In this document: piece after piece, positions 7,280-16,102 of the stretch
How positions within the stretch are numbered: the stretch's first letter is position 1
How the letters are laid out: every line of letters begins with the position of its first letter
Assembly: GCF_030269365.1 (NCBI RefSeq)
Contig: NZ_BSTF01000005.1
Location: forward strand, 62,001 to 126,000
Direction of reading: 5' to 3'
Source: Lentzea sp. NBRC 102530
GTDB taxonomy: Bacteria > Actinomycetota > Actinomycetes > Mycobacteriales > Pseudonocardiaceae
DNA: 64,000 nt
Translations under genes and position numbers: made by a program
Notes under the pieces: model-generated
What the model was told of the DNA's origin: nothing
The model's input: the letters and a program-made list of their open reading frames with translations, nothing else
The model's database searches: none

Positions 7280-9187
7280 ATGTTCCCGTTTTCGGCTGTC
7301 GTCGGCCATGACGACCTCCGGCTCGCCCTGCTGCTGAACGCCGTGCACCCCGGCATCGGCGGCGTTCTCGTCCGAGGGGAGAAGGGGACCGCGAAGTCGA
7401 CCATCGTGCGCGCGCTGGCCGCGTTGCTGCCCGAGCTCGACGTCTCGGCCGGCTGCCGGTTCGGCTGCGCGCCCGGGACCACCGACTGCCCCGACGCGCC
7501 GCACGACGGCGTGCAGCGGCGTCCGGCCCGGCTCGTCGAACTGCCCGTCGGTGCTACCGAGGACCGGCTGGTCGGATCGCTCGACCTGGAGAAGGCGCTG
7601 ACCGAGGGGGTCCGCGCGTTCCAGCCCGGTCTGCTGGCCGCCGCGCACCGGGGCGTGCTGTACGTCGACGAGGTCAACCTGCTGCACGACCACCTGGTCG
7701 ACCTGCTGCTCGACGCCGCCGCGATGGGCCGCGCGCACGTCGAGCGCGAGGGCGTGTCGGTGTCGCACCCGTCGCAGTTCCTGCTGGTCGGCACGATGAA
7801 CCCCGAAGAGGGCGAGCTGCGGCCGCAGCTGCTCGACCGGTTCGGGCTGACCGTCGCGGTGAAGGCCGCCCGTGACGTCGCCGTGCGCACCGAGGTCATC
7901 CGCCGCCGGCTCGCCTACGAGGCCGACCCGGCCGGGTTCGCCGCCCGCTGGGCAGCGCAGGACGCCGAGCTGAAGCAGCAGATCACCGACGCGCGGTCCC
8001 GGCTGGCCGGGGTGTCCCTCCCGGACGGTGAGCTGCGCCGGATCGCCGCCGTCTGCGCGGCTTTCGAGGTCGACGGCATGCGCGCGGACCTCGTGGTCGC
8101 CCGCGCCGCCGTGGCGCACGCGGCGTGGCGCGGGGCCGGCGCGGTCGAGGAGGCCGACGTCGAGACCGCCGTCCGGCTCGCGTTGCCGCACCGGCGCCGC
8201 CGCGACCCGTTCGACGAGCCCGGCATCGAGGAGCAGCAGCTCGAGGACGCCATGAAGCAGGCCGCCGAGCACGCCGAGGAGCCCTCGGACGAGGGCCCGG
8301 ACGACGACGGCCCCGGCGGTGGAGAGCTGCCCGAACCGCAGGAACGCCCCCAGGGCAACGGGAACGCGCCTCAAGACCGTCCGGCGCCGGAACCCTCACC
8401 CGCGTTCAAGGCGCGCCTGCTGGAGGTCCCCGGAGTCGGCGAAGGCGCGCCGGGCAAGCGGTCCCGCGCCCGCGCCCGCACCGGCCGGATCGTCCGCTCG
8501 TCCACAGTGGACGGCAACGGGCTGCACCTGGTCGACACGCTGGCCACCGCGGCACCGCACCAGGCCGCACGGGGACGGACCGGCCCCGGACTCCTGCTCA
8601 CCGCCTCCGACCTGCGCAGGGCCGTGCGGGAGGGCAAGGAGTCGAACCTGGTCCTCTTCGTGGTCGACGCCTCCGGCTCGATGGCCGCGCAGAAGCGGAT
8701 GTCGGCGGTCAGCGGCGCGGTGATCTCGCTGTTGCGCGACGCCTACCAGCGCCGCGACAAGGTGGGCGTGGTGACGTTCCGCGGCCGGTCCGCCGAGGTC
8801 GCGTTGCCCCCGACGACCTCGGTCGACGCCGCAGCGACGCGGTTGAAGAAGATGCGCACCGGGGGCCGCACCCCGTTGGCGGACGGACTGTTGAAGGCCC
8901 ACCGAGTACTGGAGATCGAACGGCTGCGGGACCCGCGCAAGCGCCCCCTGGTCGTGCTGCTCACGGACGGCCGGGCCACTTCGAGCGGCCTCGGCGGCGA
9001 CCCGACCAAGGACGCGCTGAAGGCCGCCGGGCTGCTGGAGCAGACCGCCGTCGTGGTCGTCGACTGCGAGCAGGGACACGTCCGCCTCGGTCTCGCCGCG
9101 AAGGTCGCCGAGGCGTTGCAGGGCACCTGCGTGCGGCTCGACCAGCTGTCCGCCGACCACCTCGCCGGCGTCGTCCGGGCCGCGTGA
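7280..9187 (+). CDS. Fused ChlI/ChlD-type AAA+ and VWA chelatase subunit (cobalt/magnesium chelatase-like)
   Basis: 635 residues from ATG 7280 (GAGGAAGGA upstream). N-terminal AAA+ domain: Walker [10 protein letters not shown] at 33-41, Walker [11 protein letters not shown] near 133, sensor region [21 protein letters not shown] Pro/Glu-rich linker about 330-390 leads to a C-terminal von Willebrand A domain with the MIDAS motif VDASGSMA near 462. Such I-D fusions power metal insertion with a CobN- or ChlH-like large subunit, which is not in this window. The riboswitch in front and the cob genes behind indicate the cobalt role. Confidence 0.9.
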   Translation: MFPFSAVVGHDDLRLALLLNAVHPGIGGVLVRGEKGTAKSTIVRALAALLPELDVSAGCRFGCAPGTTDCPDAPHDGVQRRPARLVELPVGATEDRLVGSLDLEKALTEGVRAFQPGLLAAAHRGVLYVDEVNLLHDHLVDLLLDAAAMGRAHVEREGVSVSHPSQFLLVGTMNPEEGELRPQLLDRFGLTVAVKAARDVAVRTEVIRRRLAYEADPAGFAARWAAQDAELKQQITDARSRLAGVSLPDGELRRIAAVCAAFEVDGMRADLVVARAAVAHAAWRGAGAVEEADVETAVRLALPHRRRRDPFDEPGIEEQQLEDAMKQAAEHAEEPSDEGPDDDGPGGGELPEPQERPQGNGNAPQDRPAPEPSPAFKARLLEVPGVGEGAPGKRSRARARTGRIVRSSTVDGNGLHLVDTLATAAPHQAARGRTGPGLLLTASDLRRAVREGKESNLVLFVVDASGSMAAQKRMSAVSGAVISLLRDAYQRRDKVGVVTFRGRSAEVALPPTTSVDAAATRLKKMRTGGRTPLADGLLKAHRVLEIERLRDPRKRPLVVLLTDGRATSSGLGGDPTKDALKAAGLLEQTAVVVVDCEQGHVRLGLAAKVAEALQGTCVRLDQLSADHLAGVVRAA

Positions 9188-9200
9188 AGGAGAAACCCCA

Positions 9201-9815
9201 GTGCCCCAAGGACAACCCACCGCGGTCCCGAAGGACGGGCTGACCACCCGGCAGCGCCGCAACCGCCCGTTGCTGATGCTGCACACCGGCGAGATGAAGG
9301 GGAAGTCGACGTCGGCGTTCGGCATGGCGCTGCGCGGCTGGAACCAGGGCTGGGACATCGGCGTGTTCCAGTTCGTGAAGTCCGCCAAGTGGAAGGTGGG
9401 CGAGGAGTCCGCGTTCAAGGCGCTCGGCCGGCTGCACGACGAGACCGGCGAGGGCGGTGCCGTCGAGTGGCACAAGATGGGCGAGGGCTGGTCCTGGACC
9501 CGCAAGCAGGGCACCGAGGACGACCACGCCGAGGCCGCCCGTGAGGGCTGGGCCGAGATCGCTCGCCGCCTCGCTTCGCAACGGCACGGGTTCTACGTGC
9601 TGGACGAGTTCACCTACCCGCTGCACTGGGGGTGGATCGACGTGGACGAGGTGGTGGACGCGCTGGTCTCCCGGCCGGGCCACCAGCACGTGGTGATCAC
9701 CGGGCGGTACGCGCCGCAGAAGCTGGTCGACGCGGCGGACCTCGTGGTGGAGATGACGAAGGTCAAGCACCCGATGGACGCCGGGCAGAAGGGGCAGCGG
9801 GGGATCGAGTGGTGA
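9201..9815 (+). CDS. cobO: Corrinoid adenosyltransferase (cob(I)yrinate a,c-diamide)
   Basis: 204 residues from GTG 9201 with AAGGAGA upstream, 13 bp after the chelatase gene. CobO/BtuR family: transfers the 5'-deoxyadenosyl group from ATP to the reduced cobalt of the corrinoid. The P-loop HTGEMKGKSTSA lies at 28-39; GFYVLDEFTYPLHWGW is the conserved strand with the Walker-B-like Asp-Glu; the C-terminal KVKHPMDAGQKGQRGIEW is typical. The length matches the family (about 200). Confidence 0.96.
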   Translation: MPQGQPTAVPKDGLTTRQRRNRPLLMLHTGEMKGKSTSAFGMALRGWNQGWDIGVFQFVKSAKWKVGEESAFKALGRLHDETGEGGAVEWHKMGEGWSWTRKQGTEDDHAEAAREGWAEIARRLASQRHGFYVLDEFTYPLHWGWIDVDEVVDALVSRPGHQHVVITGRYAPQKLVDAADLVVEMTKVKHPMDAGQKGQRGIEW

Positions 9816-9861
9816 GCGGACCGTTCACGACCGTCTTCGCCTCCGGGCAGCGGGGTGCCCG

Positions 9862-11238
9862 GTGGTGAACCGCCTCGTCATCGCGGCCCCCGCCTCCGGC
9901 AGCGGCAAGACCACCGTGGCCACCGGCCTGATGGCCGCGTTGCGCCGCACCGGTTCCCGCGTCGCGCCGTTCAAGGTCGGGCCCGACTACATCGACCCCG
10001 GCTACCACTCGCTCGCCACCGGCCGTCCCGGTCGCAACCTCGACCCGGTCATGGTCGGCGAGCACCGCGTCCCGGGTCTCTTCGCGCACGGCTCGAAGGG
10101 CTGCGACATCGCCGTAGTCGAAGGCGTCATGGGCCTCTTCGACGGCCGCATCGACACCGCCGGTCTCGGCTCCACCGCGCACGTCGCGAAGCTGATCGGC
10201 GCACCCGTGCTGTTCGTCGTGGACGCGCGCGGGCAGAGCCGGTCGCTCGCGGCGTTGCTGCACGGCTTCCGCGGCTACGACCCCACGGTCCGGCTCGGCG
10301 GCGTGATCCTCAACCAGGTCGGGTCGGAACGCCACGAGCAGGTGCTGCGGTCGGCGTGCGACGAGGTGGGGCTGGACGTGCTCGGCGTGCTGCCGCGCGA
10401 TCCGCAGTTCTCCCTGCCCTCACGGCACCTGGGGCTCGTGACGGCGGCCGAGCACGGTGCCGAGGCCGTGGCCGCCGTGGACGCCATCGCCGCCGCCGTG
10501 GCCAAGCACGTCGACCTCGACGGGGTGCGCCGGCTCGCGTCGGTGCCCGCGATGGCCGTCGCGGCGTGGGAGCCGCAGGTCGAGCGGGTGCCTTCGGAGC
10601 CGGTGGTGGCGGTCGCGGGCGGGGCGGCGTTCACGTTCGGGTACGCAGAGCACGTCGAGGTGCTGAAGGCGGCCGGCGCGGCCGTCGCGGTGCTCGATCC
10701 GCTGCACGACGAGGAACTGCCGGAAGGCACGGCGGGACTCGTGCTGCCGGGTGGGTTTCCCGAACAGCACGCGGAAGCGCTGTCGGCCAACGCCCCGTTG
10801 CGCGCGGCGGTCGCTCGGTTCGCTCGATCGGGTGCGCCGGTGCACGCCGAGTGCGGAGGGTTGCTGTACCTCGCGCGCTCGCTCGACGGGCACCCGATGT
10901 GCGGGGTGATCGACGCCGAGGGGTTCATGACGCCGAAGCTGACCTTGGGCTATCGGGACGCGGTGGCGTCCGCGGGGTCGCCGCTGCACGCTCCCGGCAG
11001 CCGCGTGACCGGCCACGAGTTCCACCGCACGCAGCTGTCCACACCGCACTCCGACCCGCCCGCGTGGCAGTGGCGCGGCGTCGATTCGAGGCCGGTCGCC
11101 GAGGGGTTCGCGTTCGGTGGCGTGCACGCGTCGTACCTGCACACGCACCCGGCCGGTGACCCCGAAGCGGTGGCCCGGTTCGTGCGGGCCTGCCACCCGT
11201 TCGTGGCCGGAGTGGCAGACGGTACGGTCCTCGTCTAA
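9862..11238 (+). CDS. cobB: Cobyrinate a,c-diamide synthase
   Basis: 458 residues from GTG 9862 (the next codon, also GTG, is an alternative). ATP- and glutamine-dependent amidation of the a and c carboxylates of the corrin ring. N-terminal dethiobiotin-synthetase-like domain with P-loop APASGSGKTT (9-18) and PFKVGPDYIDPGYH; C-terminal class I glutamine amidotransferase domain with nucleophile Cys331 in HAECGGLLYL and the His motif of GGVHASYLHTH. A short coupled reading frame of 18 codons (9812-9868) fills the gap after cobO and begins with GTGAGCGGACCGTTC, related to the 60-bp repeat at 13131. Confidence 0.95.
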   Translation: MVNRLVIAAPASGSGKTTVATGLMAALRRTGSRVAPFKVGPDYIDPGYHSLATGRPGRNLDPVMVGEHRVPGLFAHGSKGCDIAVVEGVMGLFDGRIDTAGLGSTAHVAKLIGAPVLFVVDARGQSRSLAALLHGFRGYDPTVRLGGVILNQVGSERHEQVLRSACDEVGLDVLGVLPRDPQFSLPSRHLGLVTAAEHGAEAVAAVDAIAAAVAKHVDLDGVRRLASVPAMAVAAWEPQVERVPSEPVVAVAGGAAFTFGYAEHVEVLKAAGAAVAVLDPLHDEELPEGTAGLVLPGGFPEQHAEALSANAPLRAAVARFARSGAPVHAECGGLLYLARSLDGHPMCGVIDAEGFMTPKLTLGYRDAVASAGSPLHAPGSRVTGHEFHRTQLSTPHSDPPAWQWRGVDSRPVAEGFAFGGVHASYLHTHPAGDPEAVARFVRACHPFVAGVADGTVLV

Positions 11239-11270
11239 GCCTCTCTCCCCAAACCCCCTGTGGAGCTGTC

Positions 11271-12311
11271 GTGACGACGACCGGTCGGGTCTCCTTCGTC
11301 GGCGCCGGTCCCGGTGCCGCCGACCTCATCACCCTCCGCGGCGCGCGCCGCATCGCGGAAGCCGACGTCGTGATCTGGGCTCCGAGCGCCGTGGACGTGG
11401 AGTGCGTCCGCGAGCACGCGAAGGCCGAGGCCGACCTGGTCGACTTCTCGCGCGTCACGCAGGAGGAGATCACCGACCTGTACCGCCGCGCCGCCGCGTC
11501 GCGCCAGGTCGTCGTGCGCCTGCACGCGGGCGACGCCGCGACCGGCGGGGGCGTGCAGGAGCAGCACGACCTGTGCGTGCGCCTCGGCCTCGAGGTCGAG
11601 GTCGTGCCGGGCGTGTCCGTCGTCGCCGCGGCGGCCGCCAGGATCGGCCGCGAGCTCACCACGACCGAGGCGTCCTCGACCGTGCTGATCTCGCCGGAGA
11701 GCAGCGAGCGCGTCCAGGAGTTCGCCGCGCTGCAGACCACGATGGCCGCCACGGTCTCGGGCGCGCGCACCGGCCAGTTCGTGGAGAAGCTGCTGGCGGG
11801 CGGCTACACCGAGGACACCCCGGTCGTCGTCGCGTACAAGGTGAGCCAGACCGACGAGGTCGTCGTGCACACCACGGTCGGCGCGCTGGAGTCCGTGGTG
11901 AAGCAGCACAAGCTGTACCGCCCGACCCTGTTCCTCGTGGGCACGGCCGTGAAGGCCCCGACCCGCCGCGTCTCCGGCACGGCCACCGCGTCCGTCGACG
12001 AACCGCTGCGCGCCGCCCGCCCGACCCGCTGGTCGCGCCGGGCCGCCTCGCGCATCGCGACGCGCACCGACGAGCCGATCCCCGCCGCCGTGCCGGCCGT
12101 CGCTCCTGCCGCCACTCCCGCCGAGTCGAACCCGGCGTGGACGGCGGTCGAGGAAATACAGCAGTCGGTCCGCAAGCCCGCCGAGGAGCCGGCCCCCAAG
12201 CCGAAGCTGACCGTCGTGGCGGCCGAGAAGCCGAAGCCGCCGACCGTCAACGCCTCCACTTCCTCGCCGCGCAAGAGGCAGGCCCGCAAGGCCAAGCGGT
12301 CAGCTGACTGA
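11271..12311 (+). CDS. cobM: Precorrin-4 C11-methyltransferase-like protein with long basic tail
   Basis: 346 residues from GTG 11271. Residues 1-225 align along the whole CobM/CbiF tetrapyrrole methylase: VSFVGAGPGAADLITLRG at the start, VVPGVSVVAAAAA in the middle and a C-terminal LFLVGTAV strand. The SAM-site loop, normally HSGDPSxYG, reads HAGDAATGGG. Residues 226-346 form an Ala/Pro/Lys-rich low-complexity extension ending RKRQARKAKRSAD, absent from normal CobM (about 250 residues). Retention of C11-methyltransferase activity is uncertain. TGA overlaps the next ATG by one base. Confidence 0.8.
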   Translation: MTTTGRVSFVGAGPGAADLITLRGARRIAEADVVIWAPSAVDVECVREHAKAEADLVDFSRVTQEEITDLYRRAAASRQVVVRLHAGDAATGGGVQEQHDLCVRLGLEVEVVPGVSVVAAAAARIGRELTTTEASSTVLISPESSERVQEFAALQTTMAATVSGARTGQFVEKLLAGGYTEDTPVVVAYKVSQTDEVVVHTTVGALESVVKQHKLYRPTLFLVGTAVKAPTRRVSGTATASVDEPLRAARPTRWSRRAASRIATRTDEPIPAAVPAVAPAATPAESNPAWTAVEEIQQSVRKPAEEPAPKPKLTVVAAEKPKPPTVNASTSSPRKRQARKAKRSAD

Positions 12312-13132
12312 TGTCGTTCGAGAAGCTGCTGAGCGCAGCCGCCCGCCCCGCCGAGGTCGTCGACGCGGCGGACGGCCTGCGTCCGGCGCTGAACGTCTGC
12401 CGGGCCCACTCCGCCGTCGTCGTGAAACTCGCCGACGGCATCGGCCCCGCCGAGATCGGCGCGGGCCTCGCGGGCTGGCGCCGCACCCTCACCGTGCAGG
12501 ACGGCGACGAGCTGGTCCCGATCGACCCGCGCGACGCCGTCACCCGGCGCTGGACCGCCCCGACCGCCGTGCTGTGCCTGGCGGACAACGAGTTCCTCCA
12601 GTCCCGCGACGGCTGGGCACTGCCCGACGACTCCTTCGCGACCAGGACCCACGTCCTCGGCGCCGAGGTCCGCGCCTTCGTGCTGGCCCGCCTCGCCCCA
12701 CGCCCCGGCGTGCTGGTGTGGGACGTCCTGGCCGGCTCCGGCGCGGTGGGCGTCGAGTGCGCCCGGCTCGGTGCCGCCGTGATCGCGGTCGAACCGGACC
12801 CGGTGCAGTGCGTGCGGATCATCGCGAACGCCTCGGCGCACGGCGTCGACGTCCGGGTCGAGGAATCCGAGCTGGACGCACCCTCGCTGCCGCGGCCGGA
12901 CGCGGTGTTCGTCGGGCGCGGGAACCTGAGCGCGGTCAAGGCCTCCGCCGCCGTGTCGGCGAAGCGGGTCGTGGTGGCGACGGAGAGCGTGGACGAGATC
13001 GTGCCCGCCCGGGACGCGCTGGCGGCGGCCGGGTACGAGGTCGAGGGTGTGCACTGGACGGCTTCACGCCTGCTGGACTCGGGGTTCGCGCCGGCGGTGC
13101 CGGTGACGGTGTTGTGGGGAACCAAGAAGTGA
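12311..13132 (+). CDS. cobL: CobL-like precorrin-6B methyltransferase with shortened CbiE half
   Basis: 273 residues where full CobL has about 400. The C-terminal half matches CbiT (C15 methylation/decarboxylation): LPDDSFATRTHVLGAEVRAF, SAM motif VWDVLAGSGAVGVE and AVEPDPVQCVRIIANA, then PDAVFVGRGN. The N-terminal half retains only the end of the CbiE (C5 methylase) domain: about 105 residues that lack the opening GIG glycine strand and GD loop. It starts by one-base TGATG coupling to cobM. Either C5 methylation is provided elsewhere or the pathway is reduced here. Confidence 0.72.
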   Translation: MSFEKLLSAAARPAEVVDAADGLRPALNVCRAHSAVVVKLADGIGPAEIGAGLAGWRRTLTVQDGDELVPIDPRDAVTRRWTAPTAVLCLADNEFLQSRDGWALPDDSFATRTHVLGAEVRAFVLARLAPRPGVLVWDVLAGSGAVGVECARLGAAVIAVEPDPVQCVRIIANASAHGVDVRVEESELDAPSLPRPDAVFVGRGNLSAVKASAAVSAKRVVVATESVDEIVPARDALAAAGYEVEGVHWTASRLLDSGFAPAVPVTVLWGTKK

Positions 13133-13314
13133 GCGGTGCGTTCGCGCGGCTCGCTCCAGCCGTTCGTTTTCAGTCGTGGGTGGCGGGTGTGAGCGGTCCG
13201 TTCGCGCGGCTCGCCCGAGCCGTTCGTTTTCAGTCGTGGGTGGCGGGTGTGAGCGGTCCGTCCGCGCCGCCTGCCTCAGCCGTCCTCTTCCAGCCGCGGG
13301 GAGCGCAGGCGTGA
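13129..13314 (+). CDS. Possible 61-residue repeat peptide bridging cobL and cbiG/cobJ
   Basis: A frame of exactly 61 codons starts with a GTG that overlaps the cobL stop (GTGA) and ends with a TGA that overlaps the GTG of the next gene (GTGA again), so it tiles the gap perfectly. It consists of three 20-residue units beginning VSGAFARLAP, VSGPFARLAR and VSGPSAPPAS, the first two nearly identical. The 60-bp unit keeps the frame. It could be a translated linker that preserves coupling or simply an in-frame repeat element; no family is recognised. Confidence 0.35.
   Translation: MSGAFARLAPAVRFQSWVAGVSGPFARLARAVRFQSWVAGVSGPSAPPASAVLFQPRGAQA
13131..13310 (+). repeat. 60-bp tandem repeat, three copies
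   Basis: Copies at 13131-13190 and 13191-13250 differ at only three positions; the copy at 13251-13310 is diverged. Each starts GAGCGGTSCGTTCGCGCGGC or similar. The core GTGAGCGGNCCGTTC also occurs at the cobO-cobB junction (9812-9826) as an imperfect palindrome followed by AC, which suggests a dispersed REP-like element in this genome. Confidence 0.85.
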
Positions 13315-14567
13315 TCGGAGTGTTCGCCGGACCGGCTCAGCGCGGTGACGCCGCCGACCTGGCAGGTCTCCTCGGCGCCGACGCCGTCGTCCCCGACGGC
13401 CCGGTCAAGCCCGCAGTCCGCAGCCTCTGGCCCCGCCTCGGCGCGGTCGTGCTGTTCCTCGACGCCGCCACCGCCGTCCGGCTGGTCGCGCCCCTCCTGC
13501 GGGACAAGCGGTCCGACCCCGCCGTGGTCTGCGTCGACCAGCACTTCGTCGTGGCGCTGGCGGGCGACGCGGACGTCTTCACGCGGCACGTCGCCGACCT
13601 GCTCAACCGCACCGCCGTGGTGACGACCGGCCCGTCCATCGACTCCATGCTGGACGAACTGGTCGAGCAGCTCGACGCCACCGCCGACGGCGACGTCGCG
13701 GCCTGCACCGCCGCCATCGAGGCCGGCGAGAAGGTCGTGCTGCGCAACCCGTTGAACTTCCCGCTGCCCGCGTTGCCACCGAACGTCGTGCCGGGCGGCG
13801 AGGACGCCACCTGGGTGGTCGTGGTGGACGACAAGGCAGGGGCGAGCAAGGAGAACGTGCTGCGGATCGTGCCGCGCACGCTCGTCGTCGGGGTGGGTTC
13901 GACGCGGGGTGCGTCGGCCACCAGCGTGGGGGCGGCACTGTCCGAACTGGACGCGACCGGTGGCCTGGACCTGAGGGCCATCAAGGCGTTCGCGACGGCC
14001 GACTCCAAGGCGGACGAACCCGGCATCGTGGACGCCGTGGAGGACTGGGGTTTCTGGCACGGCGACACCGCCGAGCTGCTGACGTTCCCGACGGAGGTGC
14101 TCGCCGAGATCGACGTGCCCAACCCGAGTTCGGTGGTGCGCAACTCGATGGGGACGGCGAGCGTCGCCGAGGCGGCCGCGATCAAGGGCGCGCAGAGCCT
14201 CGGGTACGGCGGTCCGGTCGAGCTCGCGGCCGAGAAGTTCAAGCGGGACAACGTAACCGTGGCCGCGGCACGGGTGCTGCCGCGTGGCCGGCTCGCGCTG
14301 GTCGGGCTCGGACCGGGGTCGGCGCAGGAACGGACACCGCGGGCCGAGGCGGAGATCCGGCGCGCCGCGTACGTGGTCGGGACGAAAGAGGCGACCGACG
14401 CGGTGGGCCCGCTTCTGCGGGCCGGTACGGAAATCCGGCACGAGGGCGCGTGCGATTTGGCCGCTCAGGGCGCGGCCGTCGCGTTCGTCGCATTCGGAAC
14501 CGGGCCAACGCTGGACATTCCGGTCGAAGCCGACGTAATTGTTGTTCCCGGAGTATGGGAAAGCTGA
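13311..14567 (+). CDS. CbiG domain fused to a truncated CobJ (precorrin-3B methylase) domain
   Basis: 418 residues from GTG 13311 (VIGVFAGPAQ, the usual CbiG opening); the frame is open upstream to 13176, but that part is repeat DNA. The CbiG N-terminal domain, a mid-region and the CbiG C-terminal domain (VVGVGSTRGASATSV, then ATADSKADEPG, PNPSSVVRNSMGTASVAEAAA) are present. The CobJ part begins GRLALVGLGPGSAQERTPRA but stops about 90 residues later at VIVVPGVWES, losing the rest of a 240-residue methylase and most of the central GD loop. As a C17 methylase it should be inactive; a CbiG-like role may remain. Confidence 0.75.
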   Translation: MIGVFAGPAQRGDAADLAGLLGADAVVPDGPVKPAVRSLWPRLGAVVLFLDAATAVRLVAPLLRDKRSDPAVVCVDQHFVVALAGDADVFTRHVADLLNRTAVVTTGPSIDSMLDELVEQLDATADGDVAACTAAIEAGEKVVLRNPLNFPLPALPPNVVPGGEDATWVVVVDDKAGASKENVLRIVPRTLVVGVGSTRGASATSVGAALSELDATGGLDLRAIKAFATADSKADEPGIVDAVEDWGFWHGDTAELLTFPTEVLAEIDVPNPSSVVRNSMGTASVAEAAAIKGAQSLGYGGPVELAAEKFKRDNVTVAAARVLPRGRLALVGLGPGSAQERTPRAEAEIRRAAYVVGTKEATDAVGPLLRAGTEIRHEGACDLAAQGAAVAFVAFGTGPTLDIPVEADVIVVPGVWES

Positions 14568-14674
14568 TGTTTTTCCTTCTTTCGTAGGGTCAGCGACGAA
14601 GTTTTCTTGATTAGCGTCGCCATGCACACGGCCCCATTCCCTGCACCAGGGGGCCCGAAGCACTGGAGACCGGC

Positions 14675-16042
14675 ATGAGAGCCCGTCGTCTTGTCGCTGT
14701 CGCCTGCACCGCCGGCGTCGCACTGTCCCTGCTGACGATCACCGCCCAGGCCGCCGCGCCGAAGGAAGGCCTGCGCCTGCTGACCGTGCGCGACTCGCTG
14801 ACGGCCACGCACACCTGGTACGAGCAGACTTTCGACGGAAAACCCGTGCTGGGCGCCTATTACGTCGAGCACGTCGACAAGGCGACCGGCGTGAAGACCG
14901 TGGACGACGGCCGCCTGCAGGTCGGCGCGGTCGACGTCACGCCCGCCATCACGGCCGAAGACGCCAAGTCCAAGACGAACGCACCCGAGGGCGCGAACCT
15001 CAAGGTGCTGCCCGGCACCGGACTCGTCTACGAGGTGATCTCCGACCACGGCAGGGGATCCGAGCGCACGCTGGTGCACGCGGAGTCCGGCGCGGTCGTC
15101 AAGACCGAGAGCCTGGTCAAGCACGCCAACGGCACCGGCAAGGTGTTCAGCCCTAACCCCGTGTCGTCGCAGCAGAACCAGAACCTGAAGGACGCCAACG
15201 ACGCCGACTCGGCCGTTCCCGCCGCCGCGTACAAGTCGGTCACGCTGTCCGATCTGGACGGTTCGGGCTACCTCAAGGGCAAGTACGCGACGATCACCGG
15301 CGCCAAGGGCAAGCTCGCGTACAACAAGAGCAACCGGTTCGACTACACCCGCACCAACGACTTCTTCGAGCAGGTCAACGCCTACTGGGGCGTGACCGAG
15401 GCGCAGAAGTACATCCAGGGCCTCGGTTTCACCAACATCAACAACGAGGCCCAGAAGATCACCACGCTCGGCCTCACCGAGGACAACTCGTTCTACGACC
15501 CGAGCAAGGACCAGATCACGTTCGGCACCGGCGGTGTCGACGACGCCGAGGACGTCGAGGTCGTCTGGCACGAACTCGGCCACGCCATCCAGGACGCCCA
15601 GGTGCCGGGATTCGGCTCGTCGCTCGACGGCGGCTCGATCGGCGAGGGCTTCGGCGACTGGTGGGCGTTGATCATGTCCTCTCGCGACGCCCAGGACACG
15701 GCCACGACCCCGCTCGCGTGCATCATGGACTGGGACGCCACGGCCTACACCACCGAGACCCCGCACTGCCTGCGCCGCACCGACACGAACCTGACGGTCA
15801 GCCAGCGCCAGAACGAGGTCCACTTCGACGGCCAGATCTGGTCGCGTGCCCTGTTCGACGTCTACAAGGCGTTCGGCCGGGACAAGGCGGCGAAGATCGT
15901 GCTGGAGGCGCAGTTCTCGTACACGCCCTCGACCACGTTCGCCCAGGCCGCCGCCGCGACGGTCGCCACCGCCAAGAAGCTCTACGGCGACGCGGACGCC
16001 GCCACGGTCAAGGCCGCGTTCACGGCTCGTGGCATCGCCTGA
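14675..16042 (+). CDS. Secreted zinc metalloprotease (gluzincin, M36/M4-like)
   Basis: 455 residues. Signal peptide about 1-27 (AQA-A), a propeptide resembling FTP domains (HTWYEQTFDGKPVLGAYYVEH), then the catalytic domain with zinc site HELGH at 299-303 and a third ligand Glu324 in GEGFGDWW, the spacing of thermolysin/fungalysin-type enzymes. Cys residues in ACIMDWD and TPHCLRR may form a disulfide. ATG 14675 is 8 bases after GGAG. It stands alone behind a 107-bp gap and precedes another protease gene, so it likely belongs to the secreted proteolytic set. Confidence 0.88.
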   Translation: MRARRLVAVACTAGVALSLLTITAQAAAPKEGLRLLTVRDSLTATHTWYEQTFDGKPVLGAYYVEHVDKATGVKTVDDGRLQVGAVDVTPAITAEDAKSKTNAPEGANLKVLPGTGLVYEVISDHGRGSERTLVHAESGAVVKTESLVKHANGTGKVFSPNPVSSQQNQNLKDANDADSAVPAAAYKSVTLSDLDGSGYLKGKYATITGAKGKLAYNKSNRFDYTRTNDFFEQVNAYWGVTEAQKYIQGLGFTNINNEAQKITTLGLTEDNSFYDPSKDQITFGTGGVDDAEDVEVVWHELGHAIQDAQVPGFGSSLDGGSIGEGFGDWWALIMSSRDAQDTATTPLACIMDWDATAYTTETPHCLRRTDTNLTVSQRQNEVHFDGQIWSRALFDVYKAFGRDKAAKIVLEAQFSYTPSTTFAQAAAATVATAKKLYGDADAATVKAAFTARGIA

Positions 16043-16053
16043 GTCAACGGTGA

Positions 16054-16071
16054 AGTCGGACATGTCCGACT
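16054..16071. promoter_or_regulatory. Perfect 18-bp palindrome upstream of protease no. 4
   Basis: AGTCGGACATGTCCGACT is its own reverse complement over 18 bp. It begins 12 bp after the metalloprotease stop and 94 bp before the start of the trypsin gene. The lack of a loop and of a T-run argues for a dimeric-regulator operator rather than a terminator. It could control the downstream protease; the regulator is unknown. Confidence 0.5.
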
Positions 16072-16102
16072 AATGGCGGTTCCGCCGCCGAATCTCCGAC
16101 CC

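Noticed and set aside
13131..13310. Tandem repeats considered as a CRISPR array
   Set aside because: The 60-bp units are directly adjacent without unique spacers, and no cas gene is near.
13176..13310. Upstream in-frame extension of the CbiG/CobJ gene from 13176
   Set aside because: It translates repeat DNA in a frame different from the coupled 61-codon frame and gives an Arg/Ser/Gly-rich stretch unlike CbiG.
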